Part shown: in pieces, positions 1-11,063 of the stretch
How positions within the stretch are numbered: position 1 is the first letter of the stretch
Layout: each line of letters opens with the position of its first letter
Assembly (NCBI GenBank): GCA_037039685.1
Contig: JAWNGF010000001.1
Coordinates: 5,890,001-5,954,000 of the forward strand
Direction of reading: 5' to 3'
Length of the DNA: 64,000 bases
DNA from: Ceratobasidium sp. AG-K
Taxonomy: Eukaryota; Basidiomycota; Agaricomycetes; Cantharellales; Ceratobasidiaceae
Made by a program: the position numbers and the translations under genes
Notes under the pieces: generated by a model
What the model was told of the DNA's origin: nothing
The model's database searches: none
What the model saw: only the letters and a program-made list of their open reading frames with translations

Positions 1-931
1 CTCTGGAATTTCTACTCCAACTCGGATTGCACTGGGTGCTGCTGCCTCTCGCCTGTCTGCACCTAGCCCAGTAGTCGACCCCAACGGGCTCGGATGGCCA
101 GGTAACTCTTTCTGTGCGTAATGTTTCGCTATACTGACAGCTCATCCGGTAGCTAAATCGACTCTTTCGCGTCTCCACGAAACACCGGCTGAGAAAAACG
201 AGAGAGTAGCGAAGCTTTCAGGCGCGGTTCGTACACTGCTCGAATGCATCGGCGAGGATCCAGAAAGGGAAGGCCTGCTGCGCACGCCCGACCGGTACGC
301 CAAGGCACTCTTATGGATGACCAAAGGCTATGAGGAGAAGCTCAGCGGCAAGCACCCATCCTATGAAGCATCTGCCAGCACAACTCATTGTATCTATCTA
401 TTAGACGTCATCAACAACGCCGTGTTCGCCGAGGACCACGACGAACTTGTCATTGTCCGTGACATTGATGTTTTCAGCCTTTGTGAGCACCACCTCGTAC
501 CATTCACCGGCAAGGTAACATCGCATCAAAATATGCAATATACTTTCTCACACTATCAAAGATATCTATTGGATACATCCCCAGTAATCTCGTACTCGGC
601 CTTTCCAAGCTCGCCCGCATTGCGGAGACTTTCTCCCGGCGGCTCCAGGTCCAAGAACGGCTCACACGCCAGGTGGCTTTGGCGGTAGAAGAAGCGATCA
701 AACCTAAAGGCGTGGCAGTGGTTATGGAGGCTACGTGGGTTTGCGCCTCAGCGAGTTAGAGCTCCACTAACAATCGTGAATTCCAGTCATTTATGCATGG
801 CCATGCGTGGCGTGCAAAAGCCAGGCGCAACGACCGTTACCTCCACTATGCTAGGCTGTTTCCGCTCACAAGCCAAAACCCGCGAGGAGTTTTTGACTCT
901 CATCCGAAGCCCGTCGGTGACCCGATACTGA
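1..931 (+). CDS. GTP cyclohydrolase I, 5' end missing
   Basis: GTP cyclohydrolase I converts GTP to 7,8-dihydroneopterin triphosphate, the first step of folate and pterin synthesis, in the cytosol. Exons read as <2-101, 153-347, 405-514, 562-734 and 787-931 (TGA). Visible hallmarks are [40 protein letters not shown], the zinc-site run [33 protein letters not shown] and the second zinc Cys in [16 protein letters not shown]. The start codon and the N-terminus lie upstream of the window. The intron at 348-404 begins with GC, not GT; it is 57 nt long and has no stop, so an unspliced message would add 19 residues in frame. The family call is very secure; the GC donor is inferred because splicing restores the conserved join [12 protein letters not shown]. 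Confidence 0.95.
348..404 (+). other. GC-AG intron in the GTP cyclohydrolase gene
   Basis: The donor is AGCG|GCAAGC and the acceptor TTAG|ACG. The length is 57 nt with no in-frame stop. Confidence 0.75.
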
Positions 932-1252
932 TCGTCCCCGTACGAAGCAGGCCATCAGGACCAGGCATCAATCGAATCCAACTTCCGAGCATCTTTCAGG
1001 TTCGTTTAGATTTACGGACCGTATGTATAGCAATCATATTGCGCCTTCTTGATGCACTCAACTGCATGTATCAATACCCGCTCTTCATCTAACAATTGAC
1101 AATGGAATCCGTATTACAAAATTCTACTATGATACAATACTTGAGTCACGATCCAATACAACTAAGTCGGTGTAGTTTGAACAAGTCGTCACACCGTATT
1201 CACAACATTCATATCTGAGAAGAGAGGTATACACGGTTTGGCACCTGATCGT

Positions 1253-3232
1253 CTACTGGTTCTTCTTTTGCTCGTCCTTCGAGTCCAGAGAGAGATCTTC
1301 CATGAAAACCTTGGGTCCATCACGTCCCACAACCAGAGGTGAATTCGATGCGCTCGACGAAGATTCATCAGGATCACTGCTCGCGCTTGCAGCCCCGTGT
1401 GTAGGAGACATAGTCTGATTGCGTTGGGGGGAGGAGACACCAGAGGCAGCAGCAGTGGCTTCGGCGAGCTCCTTACGTAGTGCCTCGAGCTCGCGTTCGA
1501 ATCTAGTCGCGTATAACTGTTAGGACTTTGAGTGGCTCACCGCAGTCGAGTTCTACTTACTTGCGCCCAAACACTTCAATATAATATCCTCCCCCGTTCC
1601 ACACACTCACTGAGAAAATCAGTAGGAGGAAGGCTGCGGACCACTCTGGACTTGTGTACAGCAGGAAGATGGCAGGCAAACAGGTTATGATTGAATAAAC
1701 TTGGAATAAGTTAGTATAGAGCCAATAGATAAATGAGGCGAACTCAGTACCTAGCTGTCCGAACATAAAGTACAACTCCCGCCATTGGGGAGGAGTAGCA
1801 CTCAGCGCCTTCCCGATGGCACCTCGCTTATCGTTGAGGAGGAACGAGAAAGAAGTGGTCCGTTGGCCAGATTCAATCTTCTTGCGCCTATCGACGAGAA
1901 CGAACTTCCAGTACAAGGTTTGCCAAATTAAGTCTTCACCGCCTATTAGTGGTGCATGACCGGCATACAAGCATGGACTACTCACAGATGATGGTGCTTA
2001 GGAAGATGGACTGAGCAGGCTCCAAGTACTGGACCTTGACCGCCGCGGGGAATCGCTGCTCGACATTGGGGTAAAAGTGACTACACCAAAAAATGAGTCA
2101 AATCCCGAGAATTGGACGTGTGTGCTCACCGTATCACAGTAAAGACAAACGGCGGGTATATATGGATGAAAAGGGAGATGACTTTGTCAAGATCGTGGAA
2201 GACCAAACTGTTGCGCCAAGTGATCACGGCACTAGCCAAGGATCCTTTTTTTGGCACGTTAGTTCGTCAAACTGAACCAAATGATTAGCCATACATACCA
2301 TGAGATAGCAAATATGCCGCAACCCATAGAGTTGTGTTGGCGGGAGCCCACCAGATGTAGGCCAAACAGAGGATTTGGGCATAGTAGCACAAATCGAACA
2401 GAAAGTAGTGCCTGGAACGCGACTTGAGCTACAGCCCACTTACGAGGCTAGAGTCACGTACCAATGTTTCTTCTTGTAAACGTAAAACCTGGTAGGCAGG
2501 AAGTACGCCACGTGTATCGAGTATACAATATGTAGCCACTCAGGCCTCAACCCAAACATGAGAGCCGACGCCAAAACCATCATGACTCCGTAGAAAAATG
2601 AGACCTACACAGCGAGGTTAAAATTGCACGCGTAAAAGTAAACTGCAGCTCACCTTTTCACGGGTTCGAACAACGGTCGCGCTCTCCCAAGCCTCTTGGA
2701 CCGAAGTCATACGCGTCTGAAACTTCTTCTTGAGTTTGGCAACCTCGGCCTCGAATTCCTTGCTCCGTTCATCGTACAAGCGGGTCAGCTCGACGGTTGG
2801 CGTCTTGGTCCGCTTCAGAGCTTCAGAGGTCGTCCGCTTTAGGGCATAACCGGCTTTACGCTTCCATTGGTCACTGTGATGCTTGAATCGTCGCTCGAGC
2901 AGATCAATTCGAGAGTCAAAATATGTTTCGAACGTATCTGATGAATTTTATTGATGAATGAGCTGCTGCCACATGGATGAGCGCTATAACGCACCGAGCA
3001 GTGTCAGGGAGCCTGCCCAGTGTTGAGCTGGGTCATCGCGGGACCTAAACTTGTCCGATGAATACGATCCTGACTTGGAGTTTGAACTAGGAAGCATTGT
3101 GGTACTGGTGCCAGGAGACGCGAGGGGGGAAGCGTCAGACATCGCAGATGAAGGGGTATCGGCGACAAGCGCGGGTGTAGCGAGATGATTAGGGTCTGAC
3201 GTTTGTGGCGCGGCCATGTGTCCTGTTGACAT
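1253..3232 (-). CDS. GPC1: Glycerophosphocholine acyltransferase (GPC1, DUF2838)
   Basis: Gpc1 acylates glycerophosphocholine with acyl-CoA to give lyso-phosphatidylcholine, a membrane-bound step in phosphatidylcholine remodelling. Nine exons: 2995-3232, 2654-2937, 2462-2604, 2299-2411, 2130-2244, 1986-2080, 1751-1942, 1561-1699 and 1253-1502, total 522 aa. The N-terminus is Ser/Pro-rich, followed by a charged coiled-coil-like stretch and then many membrane segments. Family marks include KKKHWHYFLFDLCYYAQI, TWRNSLVFHDLDKVISLFIH, HFYPNVEQRFPAAVKVQYLE, GGEDLIWQTLYWKFVLVDRR and WNGGGYYIEVFGRKFERELE. The C-terminus is acidic and Ser-rich. The Met at 3232 is preferred; an in-frame Met at 3217 or 3331 is also possible. 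The 51-nt intron 1700-1750 is open in frame. The family is known from yeast YGR149W; the exon joins are my inference. Confidence 0.93.
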
Positions 3233-3786
3233 GGCTCGAGTTGCTGTTAGATTGTCCCAGGGGCAAATGAGGAGAGGGGTCCAGAGATGGTTTGCTGGGC
3301 TGGGAGGTGGTGATTTAGTAGCACTAAACACGTGGAAGTCGCGTATAATGCTTCCACGTGATGGACGTCGCGTGCGTCGAAGTGCTCGTCAAGCGGTCTG
3401 CTCTGATTCTCTTTCGCTCTATGCCCCGCCCAGTCGCCGCAACTCGACGAGAGTTTTTGTAAAGAAGAGGTAGGAATAGATCTTCTTTGCGGTCAGTGAC
3501 CGACATAGGGTCCTATTTCGTCATGCCACGTGCATATGGGCAATGCCTCGAATTACAAGAAATTTGGTGCATATATGTATGCATAGGGATGAAAGTATGC
3601 ATGGTAATCTACAATGTGTATCAACTGTTGAACAATAAGAGGCATAAAAAACGGTATTCGCGCTAGCAGCAGAAAGAGAAGAGTGGGTACAAAAGTAGGA
3701 ACGATAGGGGCTACAACTACGATGAACCAAAACAAATAAGTTAATACTAAAGATTCGTAGTCCAAGATTTCGAGGTATATGTCAGG
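3233..3786. promoter_or_regulatory. Region upstream of GPC1 with three CACGTG boxes
   Basis: No convincing gene is seen. About 100 bp upstream of the GPC1 start there is a perfect inverted repeat, CACGTGGAAG (3329-3338) and CTTCCACGTG (3351-3360), separated by 12 bp; each arm holds a CACGTG box. A third CACGTG is at 3527-3532. CACGTG is the core site of bHLH factors such as Pho4, Cbf1 and USF. A short hydrophobic open frame at 3553-3765 (-) has no family features and is not called. Confidence 0.45.
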
Positions 3787-4690
3787 TTAAATATAGACTG
3801 AGGGGAGAGGGCTATTATTCGTATACCACCCCGAAACCACGTCCGATCTGCGCTGCCTATTCATGATCATCGAGCGGACTTGAGTTGTGTTGCTGCGTGA
3901 CAGGTCGGTAGTGGTAGTCTGAGAACGAACACTCGTCCTATGTGCTCGGTCTTGTGAAGTGGGCGACGGTCGAGGCGCGTAGTCTCGGGGTGATTGGGAA
4001 TGCGGAGAGTGCGTGACAGGAGACTGAGTGCGGTTTTGAAGCATGCGATCAACCACAGACCAATCTTGAATATAGTTTTCCTGGGTCGATTGACGCGATA
4101 CGTGTGGCCCAGCAGAAGGCATGGAGTATACAGAAGCAATTGTGGACCTAGATGAATCACGTCAGTTATTGGGCGTCAAACGACACAGCCAAGGAGCTCC
4201 ACCACTCACCTCCGGAAATGTCAGCCTTCAAGGTTATCTGAGTCTGGCGCCGAGGCGCGTCTCGCCATTCGACCGCCGAATGGTCTATCAGTGTGGGCTG
4301 TCGGGTGACGGTACTCCCGCTCGCGCTCGAGGCAGTGACGCTCCGAGTAAATGCGGTGGTCAATGGAGCGAGCTGCGGCTTCTGCGGACGAGGGACGGCG
4401 GCCTCGGAGAAAAACTGAACGCTTTGTGGCGAGGTCGGAGAACGGCTCGTCCTGCGGATATGTGAGCGCCGCTTGAGACTCGCAGTCGGCTCTGGAGCAA
4501 GTATAATCGCTGGAGCATCTATGGTGGGAGCCCTGCGAACACCAGCCCTAGGTTGCAGCAGCCCAGTGGCGTGGTGGTGAGGATTATAGGATATCGTGTT
4601 GGTCTGTATCATCGTTGACAATCGTCGTCGTGGTAGTGTGATCTGGGACATGCGAGCTGAAGACTCGATCTGCTGGAGATAAAGGTTCAC
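3787..4690 (-). CDS. Hypothetical Ser/Thr/Arg-rich protein (weak)
   Basis: Two open stretches of similar, disordered composition lie on the minus strand: about 4200-4690, starting with Met at 4690, and about 3787-4122. They are rich in Ser, Thr, Arg, Pro and Gln with no membrane segment and no domain that I recognise. A good donor (GGTGAGTGG near 4204) and an acceptor (ATCTAG near 4152) are present between them. That pair does not put the two favoured frames together: it leads into another open frame, ending near 3867. The gene may therefore be mis-modelled, and its product unknown. Confidence is low because only length and composition support it. Confidence 0.3.
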
Positions 4691-5187
4691 TAAAGAGTGT
4701 TGATCAGAGAAGCTTGATGGTCGTGGGCGAGGGATGCGCCTCGAGACATTGAAAGTATCGGTATTTTATATGGACACTGCCAGCAGGCAGTGGGACGAGA
4801 ACGGCATGGATGATGACAGTGTACAGCCATCAATTCGGTCAGTTTCCCAGTTTCGCTTCCTTTCCTAGTTAGCAATCGTGGGTTTACGGTGGATTCGGCC
4901 ACCCAGGTCCATTTCGTCGAATGTTCTCCGGTGTCGTTTAGTTAAATCGACGCCGACTTGACGAAGAGCTCCACAGACTGCGCAGCTTGGCACAAATAGT
5001 CATATTCCATTACGCGATGGACGAGCGGTTCGCGCGCATCGCTCATCACACTCGGATATCCGTATAAACTATTCGAAAAAAAATGAAGAGTACGATATAA
5101 TCGTTCGCAGCGTCCCAGGAACACAATCACGGCGAATAAAAATGAGAAAAGGGGCGATCAATCATGCACCGCCGGCCAAGCGCGCCA
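4691..5187. other. Intergenic, nothing recognised
   Basis: This stretch holds only short open frames without family features. It includes the putative promoter of the weak minus-strand gene at 3787-4690 and the 3' side of the GH88 gene. I see no repeat or RNA gene. Confidence 0.4.
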
Positions 5188-7160
5188 TCATCCCTCCCAG
5201 CAAAAGCCAAGCCCATATCGGGAAAGTGCCTGAGGCTGCGCTGCCACCGTTGGTGGGTTGTGGGTACCCGCCGAGCCTGAAGGGGTTGGCACAGTGGCTG
5301 CTACACCGTCCGAGCAACTCATCAGCCCTTGGGCCAATAGTGCATTCCCTGACTTGACGAGGTAGTAGTCGCCTATTGCGGTATCCTTAAGTGAGCGCTA
5401 TAGCGTAGGGGCATTTTATCTTACCATAAACAATCCCAGTATTGTTATTCGGTGGGTTGGCTGGGTTGTTGACTGTGCCATTCGAGAGCAAACTATCCCA
5501 ATTTGATTCTTCGCGCCACGCCAGATTGATCGTGTTCCGCAACAACTTCAGAATGCCATGAGCTCCGATCGTGGTATGCAGATGATCTAAACTTACTCTG
5601 ACAGCTGTATTGGCCCAGTAATTGGCACCAGTTATGTTTGATGCATCGCGTTCGAACTGCGCCAGCAGGAGCATCCCCGAAGCAGCAATCGTTGCGGAGG
5701 AAGTATCCGATGGCCTACCATCCACAGCTGGTGCGTCAAAGTCCCTGGAGCACCGCAGTTTAATCTTCATAGTTGGTTTCGGTCTGATTCAGGTGGTACA
5801 TACCACGGGGGATTCCAGACTCGGGCAGCCGAGACACGTAGTATTCGGCCAGGCGACGGGATGTGATCCAATAGTTGGTATCGCGCGTGTAGTTGTACAC
5901 TGTGGGTCTGGTCAACGATCGAGGTACGCATAACCACGTTGGGTTCTTACTGGTTGCAAACCCGTGTATTCCCCAAGCTTGGCCTCTCGTCCTATTGGGT
6001 CATCGGATTTTCAGGTCAAAAACGCGGCACTAGAAACTACAGTGACACACCATGTGCTTACAAAAGGCGTCAGTAGATAGATTCAGTTTAATCATTACTG
6101 GGTACTCACCTGCTATCTGCATAACCCTGCGCGGTTCTCTGCCAAACGACTGCGCCGGTATTCGGATCATAGTTCACAACATGATATGTAGATGCTTGGA
6201 GTCCGAGTTAAATGGGAAGCCCCGTGTCTGGAGTGACTACGTACCATCTGGCCTAAGATGGTTTATCATCGTCTTGTTTGCATGACTCGTAGCAATGTCG
6301 TAAAGAGTAGAGTTTCCGGTAAGTTGGGAGATATGATCAAAAGCTGACAACAAATTGGTTGGTACAGCAGACGCCGTCAGGAAATGGGCAATTACCTCCA
6401 GGTTCATCATCTATTTCCCAGTCTTAGACTTAGCGAACGGAACTGAAGACATGAATTTACCACGCACGTTGTCAATAATAACCTGATACGGCGGGGTTAG
6501 ACGTTGCGGATGTAAACTGCGAAGCGAAAACGTACCCGAAACTGGCCATCGGCAACCGGGTTCCAGCTCATTGTACAGCCAACCACAGGATTGAAACGTG
6601 AAGCGAGAAAAGTTGCATAGGAGTTAATGGCCGCCTTGGCTTTTTCATTATTCGGGTTACTATTAGTGGAGTCAAACACAGCCATTGTGTCAAGCCCATT
6701 GCTCGACTTACAGCTTGAGAGCCTCGAACCAACCAAAGCTCAAAAATCCAACGTCATGTCGTACTCCGAATAAATTGGAGTTGGGGTTGGCCACTGGATC
6801 GAGCCCTTGCATCCAGCTATCGGCGCTAGCGAGCCAGTCTGTCGAACCAGTCGAAGGGTCGCTCTTGCAGAGCGCAGCCTTCCTCGTATTCATCAAGTAC
6901 AGTGAGGCAGGGAAGAACCCGCTTGTCCACGTTCCCGGAGGGAAATATTGCCAGCTCCCATTACCAGCAAGGTAGGTCCACTGAGGATAAGTTGGAGGAG
7001 AAGATAGCTTTCCGGCAGTACTTGCAAGTTTAGATGCAACCAATGAAGATGTGAGTTGAGTTGGCGCGGGACTTTCAAGTGCGTATGTATCACTATTTTG
7101 AGCCAGTACGATTCCAGGACCTGTCGCAGACAACAATAAAACGGCTCCCAAGGAGAACAT
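5188..7160 (-). CDS. Secreted GH88 family hydrolase (unsaturated glucuronyl hydrolase-like)
   Basis: GH88 enzymes remove unsaturated glucuronyl residues left by polysaccharide lyases; a secreted fungal copy would help degrade plant or matrix polysaccharide. The Met at 7160 starts a signal peptide (MFSLGAVLLLSATGPGIVLA); an in-frame Met at 7220 would place that peptide internally. Downstream pieces match the family in order: YLAGNGSWQYFPPGTWTSGF, RHDVGFLSFGWFEALKL, VIIDNMMNLE, TAQGYADS, TRGQAWGIHGFAT, YTRDTNYWITSRRLAEYYVS, DFDAPAVDGRPSDTSSATIA and a final DYYLVKSGNALL. About ten exons are involved, including a 15-nt exon at 6468-6482. The expected W in the W-(S/A)-RGQAWG segment appears as T. 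The stop is TGA at 5188. One base over, another frame ends in a hydrophobic tail resembling a GPI signal, so the C-terminus is uncertain. The family call is firm; substrate is inferred. Confidence 0.85.
6468..6482 (-). other. 15-nt internal exon of the GH88 gene
   Basis: Minus-strand reading gives a five-codon exon for VIIDN between two introns (6411-6467 and one upstream). It is needed to join QFR with MMNLE, matching the conserved DNMMNLE segment of GH88 proteins. Confidence 0.65.
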
Positions 7161-7463
7161 GGTGGCCGTTGCAAGTAAGCGTCGACTCTCCACGCGCAGA
7201 GCATCCACATGCACAAACACCGCCTCGGGCGTGGCTATGCTACGATCTGGACTGTATGCGCCAACGCGTCCTTTTCTCCCGAATCATTTACTCATGTAAT
7301 CTTATTCTATTCAAGCATTTATTCATTCGTTCAAGAAAATTCGAGAAGTGGAATAACTCAACAATGATCGATACAGTGAATAATGTGTGGCAAGGCAAAT
7401 GGACAAAGCGCGGCTATGTAAATGAAAGTAAGATCGAGGTCAAAAGGACAATCCGATGAAAAG

Positions 7464-8083
7464 TTAAAGAGATTGAAGAATGAGTGTTAGATGGTGAGTG
7501 ACAGTGTTTAAGGCGGTCTGGACAGCGGGAACATCATTGGGGTGAAGGCAAGAACTCCAGCGAGAGGCCGATTTATCGGGATGAAACACTAAAAGAGCGC
7601 TCTTGACTCGCGCCCTCTGCTCCCTGTAATCGCAATCTGGAGGGCAAAGGAACTCCCGTATGGCCTCGACACCGAGGTCCGAGAGTCGAGTAACGGTACC
7701 GAATACCGGCCACGGGATCGATGAGAACGTCAAATGTCGTTTTCTCGGGTTGGTCTCCCGAGGAAGCGCGCACATCGCATGACATCTCTCTTTGTAATTG
7801 CTCCAAGCTTGGGCAAGCTGGCCCGCCGTGGGGGTCTGGATAGGAGGCTGAGGGGGCGGTGCACGGGACTGCGGAGCACAACTGTGCCCGGAGTATATGA
7901 ATTCCGGGTGCGACTCAGCGCTGGAGGGCTGCTTGGGATTGGCACAGTAAGCGCGCGTGGGATGAGGGGGACGCCTGGCAGTGAGGTTGATGAAACATGC
8001 GAAGCAAAATGGCCAAGAGACTTACTTGCGGTCTCGCCTGCGTGTGGTGGATCCACGTCCAATATCCCCCCACTGCGGTATGT
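7464..8083 (-). CDS. J-like domain protein (basidiomycete, NFKBIL1-like type), N-terminus uncertain
   Basis: The last exon, ending at TAA 7464, encodes a helix-rich C-terminal domain: a W-x-x-Y-K-E-R segment, LTFSSIPWPVFG, a Leu-rich linker, and KSALLVFHPDKSASRW, which resembles the J-domain HPD loop. This arrangement is common in Agaricomycete proteins of unknown role with a degenerate J-like domain, sometimes likened to NFKBIL1. The exon probably starts near 7932 after an intron with a GTAAGT donor at about 8026; the preceding exon ends in WTWIHHTQARPQ in the phase-compatible frame. That frame meets a stop further upstream, so at least one more intron must lie there. An open frame with Met at 8685 could supply the first exon, but I could not connect it. 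No function is proposed. Confidence 0.55.
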
Positions 8084-8404
8084 CGTTCTTCCCCGCATCA
8101 CAGTGCTCGTGTGGGACAAAATCTGTTGCCTTGCATGAGCATGGTGGAGTTTTGCAAACGAAATTGTGGCGGTCGATTTCGCGGATATGTTGTGTCTGCT
8201 GCGAGAGCCGGTATTCTCCGTACGCTTTGTGTTGCGCACGGAGTCCTCCGTCGTGTACATGGTGAGAGCAAACCAGTCGCCAGGGTGAATACTTGGATGA
8301 ACGAGCGATGGGCATCCTGAGCCATGTAAGATGCAATGATGTCCATTCTCCGTGTGGAAGTTGATAAGGCTCATAGAACGAGTGATACTGCATACTTGTG
8401 CCAC

Positions 8405-9092
8405 GAGCCTGCCCGTAGAACCACTTTCCAGACTATAAATGAACGAGAGTGTAGTACCAGACAGGTAGATTGCACTTTCAAGGTGGCTGCTTTAAGCTGC
8501 TCGAGGTACACAGCCAAACAAGCCAAACAAAGGTCCGGTGCCGGCTTCCTCCACGGCAAAGCACCGGCGCTGGACTTTTTGCGGTGGCTCTGCCATCGGC
8601 CTCTGATCCAATCGTGGGCTCGATCTCGTACGAGGTCTGAAACAGTGCGCTCCGCCGAACCGAGTTCTCGTATGCGATCGTCCATCGCTCAGAACCTGGC
8701 CACATTTAGCAACATGATCCCTCCTGAGTCAGCAGAGCCCTGATTGCGCTTGTTGGACATGTTTGTGTATTCGTGTTCCCTTTGCAAGGCGCTTGACAGT
8801 TCGACCCAACCTTTTCGTCTGCCTGTACACTTTTGTTGTACGGAATTATACATCTAGACTGGTGAGTTGTCGTGGTGCTACGTACGCGACATATAGGTAT
8901 ATTTTGGGAGGCACGTGCGCTATGAGCCGTGAGGGCCGACCGCGTTGTTGGGGCATGGTGGCTCACCTTGGAGCTGTATATCAAGCCCACACTACGCACT
9001 CCTCGTCCGAACATGTACTGATTTTCATAATCTCCAGTAGATCTGCACCTGGTACCATATTTTCCTGATATCTTTCCAACTTCAACCTTGAC
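8405..9092. other. Unassigned stretch between the J-like gene and the HbpS-like gene
   Basis: Minus-strand open frames starting at Met 8685 and 8705 may be 5' exons of the J-like gene, but no joining splice sites keep the frame. The last 300 bp probably hold the promoter of the plus-strand gene at 9093. No repeat or RNA gene is recognised. Confidence 0.3.
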
Positions 9093-9866
9093 ATGCCTAG
9101 TGATTCCGAAATCGCCTCTGCGACTCTCACCGAGGAGTTCACACTTCGATTTCCTTCGTTCAAATCGGAGGATGCTGTAACGCTAGGACTGATTCTCCGA
9201 AAGCGATTTCGAGGATCGTTGAGGCATGCCAAGGTGAGCAATGCGGTTATAATCATGACCCGCGCTTTCAAACTGAATTGGCGCGCGTGGTCAGGGCAAA
9301 GGTCTTGTTATCTCTATCCAAACAGTCGCCGGTCATACTCTTTTTGCTTGCACCGTTGGCGAGGGTAGTGACGTCAGCTTGGACAGCTGGATCCGACTCA
9401 ACGCCACAATGAATGTTGTGAAGCGAACCGGTCATAGTAGTTATTATGTCGCGATGGGTATGAAGGTAGCGTATCTTCGGGAGGAATCATCGTGGAGCTC
9501 GCACTAACTTGGTGCAGGCGGTCGGAAAAACACAGGAGCAGTTAGGACTGCCCTCTCCTGAATTCTTGATGGAGGGGGGTGGTAAGTGTTCACGTTTTAT
9601 CATCATACTATGACACTCAACCATTTCGACCTTAAGCTTTCCCTCTATGGCTGCAGAACTCTCCCATTGCGCCAATGGGTGTTGTGGCTGTCTACGGTGG
9701 ATCCTCACAGGAGGACCATAATGTACGTTTTCAGAACGCTGTGCCTACGTTAATATACTGACGCGCCATAAAGCTCGTTACGATGGGGATCAGGGACTTT
9801 TTCAATAAAATGGCCAAGTCTGGCGGTAGCATCAAGGCGGGTGAACACAGCATCGCCGGAGAGTAA
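9093..9866 (+). CDS. HbpS-like / UPF0303 domain protein
   Basis: Five exons, 9093-9233, 9295-9465, 9518-9581, 9637-9722 and 9774-9866, encode 184 aa. The protein matches the PF03928/UPF0303 family (yeast YBR137W, bacterial HbpS-like): FPSFKSEDAVTLGLILRKR, GLVISIQTVAGHTLFACTVG, DSWIRLNATMNVVKRTGHSS, a Gln-rich helix before the glycine turn, and APMGVVAVYGGSSQEDHN. Family members form small alpha/beta oligomers; some bind or degrade haem, and yeast Ybr137w acts in the Get pathway. Which applies here cannot be told from sequence. No signal peptide is present, so it is probably cytosolic. All four introns are short GT-AG and every join restores a conserved segment. It converges with the gene at 10008-10935, with 141 bp between stops. 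Confidence 0.85.
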
Positions 9867-10007
9867 CAAACGACTCGCGGATACTCCATATACCACATCG
9901 CACCATTCAATTCATTGTTCAATTTACACGCTTTCTTGCATCTCGATGTACGTCACTTCTGCACAACACCTAATTGTAATCCCAGCTGTTGTTGTCCCCG
10001 CTTTCAC

Positions 10008-10935
10008 CTATTCGTTGAAAAACTCGAGTGGCGTTTCAAGCGTTTGGATTGCACGGAAGGTTGTAGGCCTGCCATCTGCATCGCGGTTCCCTTCTTCAGT
10101 GAACAAGGAGTGGAATACTACGTCTTCCGTGCCCTGGAACGCGTGGTGTGGTTTAGCCCATGAGTCGATGCTACGTAGTCTGAGTTCATACCCTGTATAC
10201 GCGACATTACAACTAGTGAGCCTAGCATCTATCCTCTAGCATCGGTACTTACTTGTTCGGCGGATCGTGTATCCTATCCAGGTTGAATAAACACTCGAGC
10301 CGAGTTTGAGCAGACGAGATGATAAGTGCCTACCTCACATGTACAAAGCCCTCCCCTTCATCGTCGTTGATTTCCGGTATCCTTAGTTTGCCAAAGACTG
10401 AACATACTTAATTGATGGTTCGCCGTAAGAGCGAGTAGACTAACTGATGGTCCCATATGCAGTTGAGCCAGCACGAACTGCGACCAGATCGGTTTCGATG
10501 ACGAAGCTCGTCAACTTATCATCACTCAGACCGCTTGCTCTCGCCCACATTCTGGGCTCATGGTTGTCCCATTGGCGTCTCGAGCTGATGATAGCTAGTT
10601 TGATCTTTGGAAGCACTGGGTACAAATCAGATGTACAATCGCAAGCACCGCGTTGTAATAAGATTTACCTTCATTGAATGCTTCGATCGCTCTATCTTTG
10701 GGTGGATGAGACTCGGTGAGAGTGACTGTATCGTTTGATGCTATTTCGAGGGCATCGGATTTTAGTCCCGGGTCATCCATAATCCTGTGGGCTACCCCAG
10801 CATCATATTACCATACACTCACCCATGTCGAGCTTTCTCGGTGGTCGAAAGTGGCAGGACGCCCAGCATGACAAATTCGTAATACACGGGGCATTGGCAA
10901 GCTTGCACGGCTGTAGCAAGACCAGCCAGGATCAT
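10008..10935 (-). CDS. Hypothetical protein with a signal-like N-terminus, 229 aa
   Basis: I do not recognise this protein. Six exons fit together in frame: 10823-10935, 10669-10784, 10445-10615, 10334-10397, 10253-10273 and 10008-10212, total 229 aa. An in-frame stop lies just upstream of the Met at 10935. The N-terminus (MILAGLATAVQAC) resembles a signal peptide, but a cytosolic location is not excluded. Later segments read DDPGLKSDALEIASNDTVTL, KIKLAIISSRRQWDNHEPRM and a C-terminal part ending in TLETPLEFFNE. Six compatible phases with no internal stop make a real gene likely. It is followed 128 bp upstream by the I9 inhibitor gene on the same strand; no shared function is evident. Confidence 0.6.
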
Positions 10936-11063
10936 TATCGTATTTTATCACAAAGTGACGCTAGACAGGAGGAACAAAACATCTGGACAGCCGTATTTAT
11001 CCCAGTACAATAACAGTAGCAATTGCACTATGCTGCGTAGACCACACTACATCCAGTTGGTTT

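Noticed and set aside
3553..3765. 70-codon hydrophobic minus-strand open frame
   Set aside because: AT-rich sequence easily gives such a frame; no start context, splice partner or homology seen.
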